DNA of 6,181 bases from Bacillota bacterium. Its GTDB lineage: Bacteria; Bacillota_A; Clostridia; Clostridiales; Clostridiaceae. Position 1 is the first letter of the stretch; every line of letters starts with the position of its first letter. Positions 5,565 through 6,181 of this stretch are shown here, piece after piece. The translations under genes and the position numbers were made by a program. The notes below the pieces were generated by a model. The model was given only the letters and a program-made list of their open reading frames with translations, was not told where the DNA came from and ran no database searches. Where the stretch lies: positions 488 to 6,668 of the forward strand of contig JAKBFR010000123.1 in NCBI GenBank assembly GCA_021837545.1, read 5' to 3'.

Positions 5565-5825
5565 ATGCATAGTTTCTAAAATGATTCTTACTTATTAATT
5601 AACTGTTTTAGAATTATCTATTCCACTTATATCATCTAATATTAGAAAGCCTTTTTATTCAAAGCTATGTTTAAGGCTTTAAAAGTATATGAGTTTTTTA
5701 TGTCCAAAATATAAAACCTATATCTTATTTTACATAGTAATTAAAGATATAGGCTATTTTATAAGTTTATATTATTGTTAACATTGTTAATAACTATTCC
5801 TTCTCATTTTGTGAATATATCGTGA
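5565..5825. other. Gene-free AT-rich interval with small dyads
   Basis: I see no coding region on either strand here. Two weak inverted repeats are present: TTCTAAAA with TTTTAGAA (5574-5581 and 5606-5613, 24-nt loop) and AAAGCCTT with AAGGCTTT (5646-5653 and 5673-5680, 19-nt loop). Neither has a run of T in the expected place, so I do not call them terminators. A longer hairpin at 5711-5762 is listed separately. Confidence 0.6.
5711..5762 (-). terminator. Possible terminator of the small membrane protein gene
   Basis: CCTATATCTT (5717-5726) and AAGATATAGG (5744-5753) form a perfect 10-bp stem with a 17-nt loop. ATAAAA (5711-5716) and TTTTAT (5757-5762) can lengthen it after a 3-nt bulge. 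On the minus strand the stem is followed by TTTTATATTTT. It lies 64 nt beyond the stop codon of the gene at 5826-5978. The stem is AT-rich and the loop large, so termination may be weak; on the plus strand it could serve the opposite direction. Confidence 0.45.
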
Positions 5826-5978
5826 TTATTTTCTACGATTGTCCAAATAACCTACTATTGATACCATTAACCCGAAAAATGAAATTATAAGACCAATTGT
5901 TGCTCCTATTCCACTTGTTGTCAATATCATTGCTATGCCGAAAAGTATGATCGCAATTCCTAAAAGAATTATTTGCAC
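5826..5978 (-). CDS. Small (50-aa) two-segment membrane protein, GTG start
   Basis: I do not recognise a named family. The 50-residue product is almost wholly hydrophobic. A first membrane segment spans about residues 3-19 (IILLGIAIILFGIAMIL), a short polar turn TTSGIG follows, and a second segment spans about 24-45. The basic tail DNRRK at the C-terminus would sit in the cytoplasm by the positive-inside rule, putting both ends inside. The GTG at 5978-5976 is the only usual start codon between an in-frame upstream stop and the first membrane segment. The AGGG-type ribosome binding site (GAGGG, 5994-5990) is 11 nt away, slightly long. A TATAAT -10 lies about 50 nt upstream within a symmetric dyad. 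The membrane-segment pattern, basic tail and ordered upstream signals make it a likely real gene. A small toxin-like or accessory membrane peptide is possible, but nothing here shows that. Confidence 0.6.
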   Translation of the reverse strand: MQIILLGIAIILFGIAMILTTSGIGATIGLIISFFGLMVSIVGYLDNRRK

Positions 5979-6028
5979 ATATTCACTTTCCCTCGTATTA
6001 CTTTACAGTTGTTCAAATATCGTTAATT

Positions 6029-6071
6029 CTATTATATTTTGGTATCCCCTTTATATACCAAAACATAATAG
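6029..6071 (-). promoter_or_regulatory. Symmetric 17-bp dyad containing the -10 of the small membrane protein gene
   Basis: The left arm (6029-6045) and right arm (6055-6071, ATACCAAAACATAATAG) are inverted copies with 16 of 17 matches and a 9-nt spacer. On the minus strand the left arm contains TATAAT (6036-6031), a good -10 for the gene at 5826-5978, with transcription starting near 6024. No good -35 is present; at that distance lies the other half of the dyad. This suggests a regulator binding site or activator-dependent promoter. The mirror element CATAAT (6064-6069) faces the plus strand. Confidence 0.5.
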
Positions 6072-6181
6072 TGATTTAAAGTATTTTTATCATATCTATT
6101 ATTGTCTTTTAAAGCTGTCAGAAATGGAATAAAAATAAACTTCATCTATTTAAATTTCTTAAAATCAGACCACCGTCTTTC
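6072..6181. other. Unassigned AT-rich end of window
   Basis: I see no confident gene or terminator in this stretch. On the minus strand two frames are open from the window edge for 11 to 12 codons before a stop, so the tail of an upstream gene could end here, but the stretch is too short to decide. Confidence 0.4.

Noticed and set aside
5646..5680. AAAGCCTT/AAGGCTTT inverted repeat as a terminator
   Set aside because: The 19-nt loop is large and neither strand has a T run directly after the stem.
5935..6132. 65-codon plus-strand reading frame
   Set aside because: It runs antisense through the start of the small membrane protein gene and through the symmetric dyad, lacks a ribosome binding site, and its translation is a mixed hydrophobic sequence with no family likeness.
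6142..6181. Possible C-terminal tail of a gene entering from the right on the minus strand
   Set aside because: Two frames give 11-12 plausible codons before a stop (ending at 6146 or 6142), but there is no way to choose between them and no terminator follows.

Overview
The window looks like a chromosomal segment from a low-GC, spore-forming Firmicute, most likely Clostridium sensu stricto. The base composition is strongly AT-rich. Shine-Dalgarno sites are strong AGGAGG types and promoters are near-consensus SigA. The gene order infC-rpmI-rplT next to ytxC is clostridial, and ytxC itself is a gene of endospore formers.

Layout. Positions 1-2108 (minus strand) hold a K+ uptake operon, ktrB then ktrA, with its own extended -10 promoter (2081-2108) and 11 nt between the genes. 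Positions 2113-3511 (minus strand) hold the infC-rpmI-rplT operon. It has a consensus promoter at 3483-3511, a leader of about 200 nt with the features of an L20 autoregulatory leader and attenuator, an apparent AUU start codon on infC, and an intrinsic terminator after rplT. Positions 3561-4460 (minus strand) encode a YtxC-type sporulation protein behind a good SigE-like promoter. Positions 4610-5305 (plus strand) are divergent from it and encode a 231-aa protein of unknown function, probably the DUF6873 family. Positions 5306-5825 have no gene. They contain a 234-bp imperfect palindrome (5331-5564) that looks like a MITE-type or large-hairpin repeat, followed by smaller dyads and a possible terminator. 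Positions 5826-5978 (minus strand) encode a 50-residue, two-segment membrane protein preceded by a symmetric 43-bp dyad (6029-6071) around its -10 element. The rest, to 6181, is AT-rich and unassigned.

How the genes work together. Excess L20 should bind the infC leader and lower expression of IF3, L35 and L20. IF3 should also limit its own synthesis by rejecting the AUU start. KtrB is the membrane K+ channel subunit and KtrA its cytosolic RCK gating ring, with residues consistent with nucleotide and c-di-AMP control. YtxC and the divergent protein share a 149-bp control region, but only ytxC shows a sporulation-type promoter.

I see no clear new defence or metabolic system. The points most worth a second look are the translation starts of infC and ktrB (the GTG start an automatic caller would choose lies inside the Shine-Dalgarno sequence in both), the L20 leader, the 234-bp palindrome, the symmetric dyad beside the small membrane protein, and the uncharacterised 231-aa protein.
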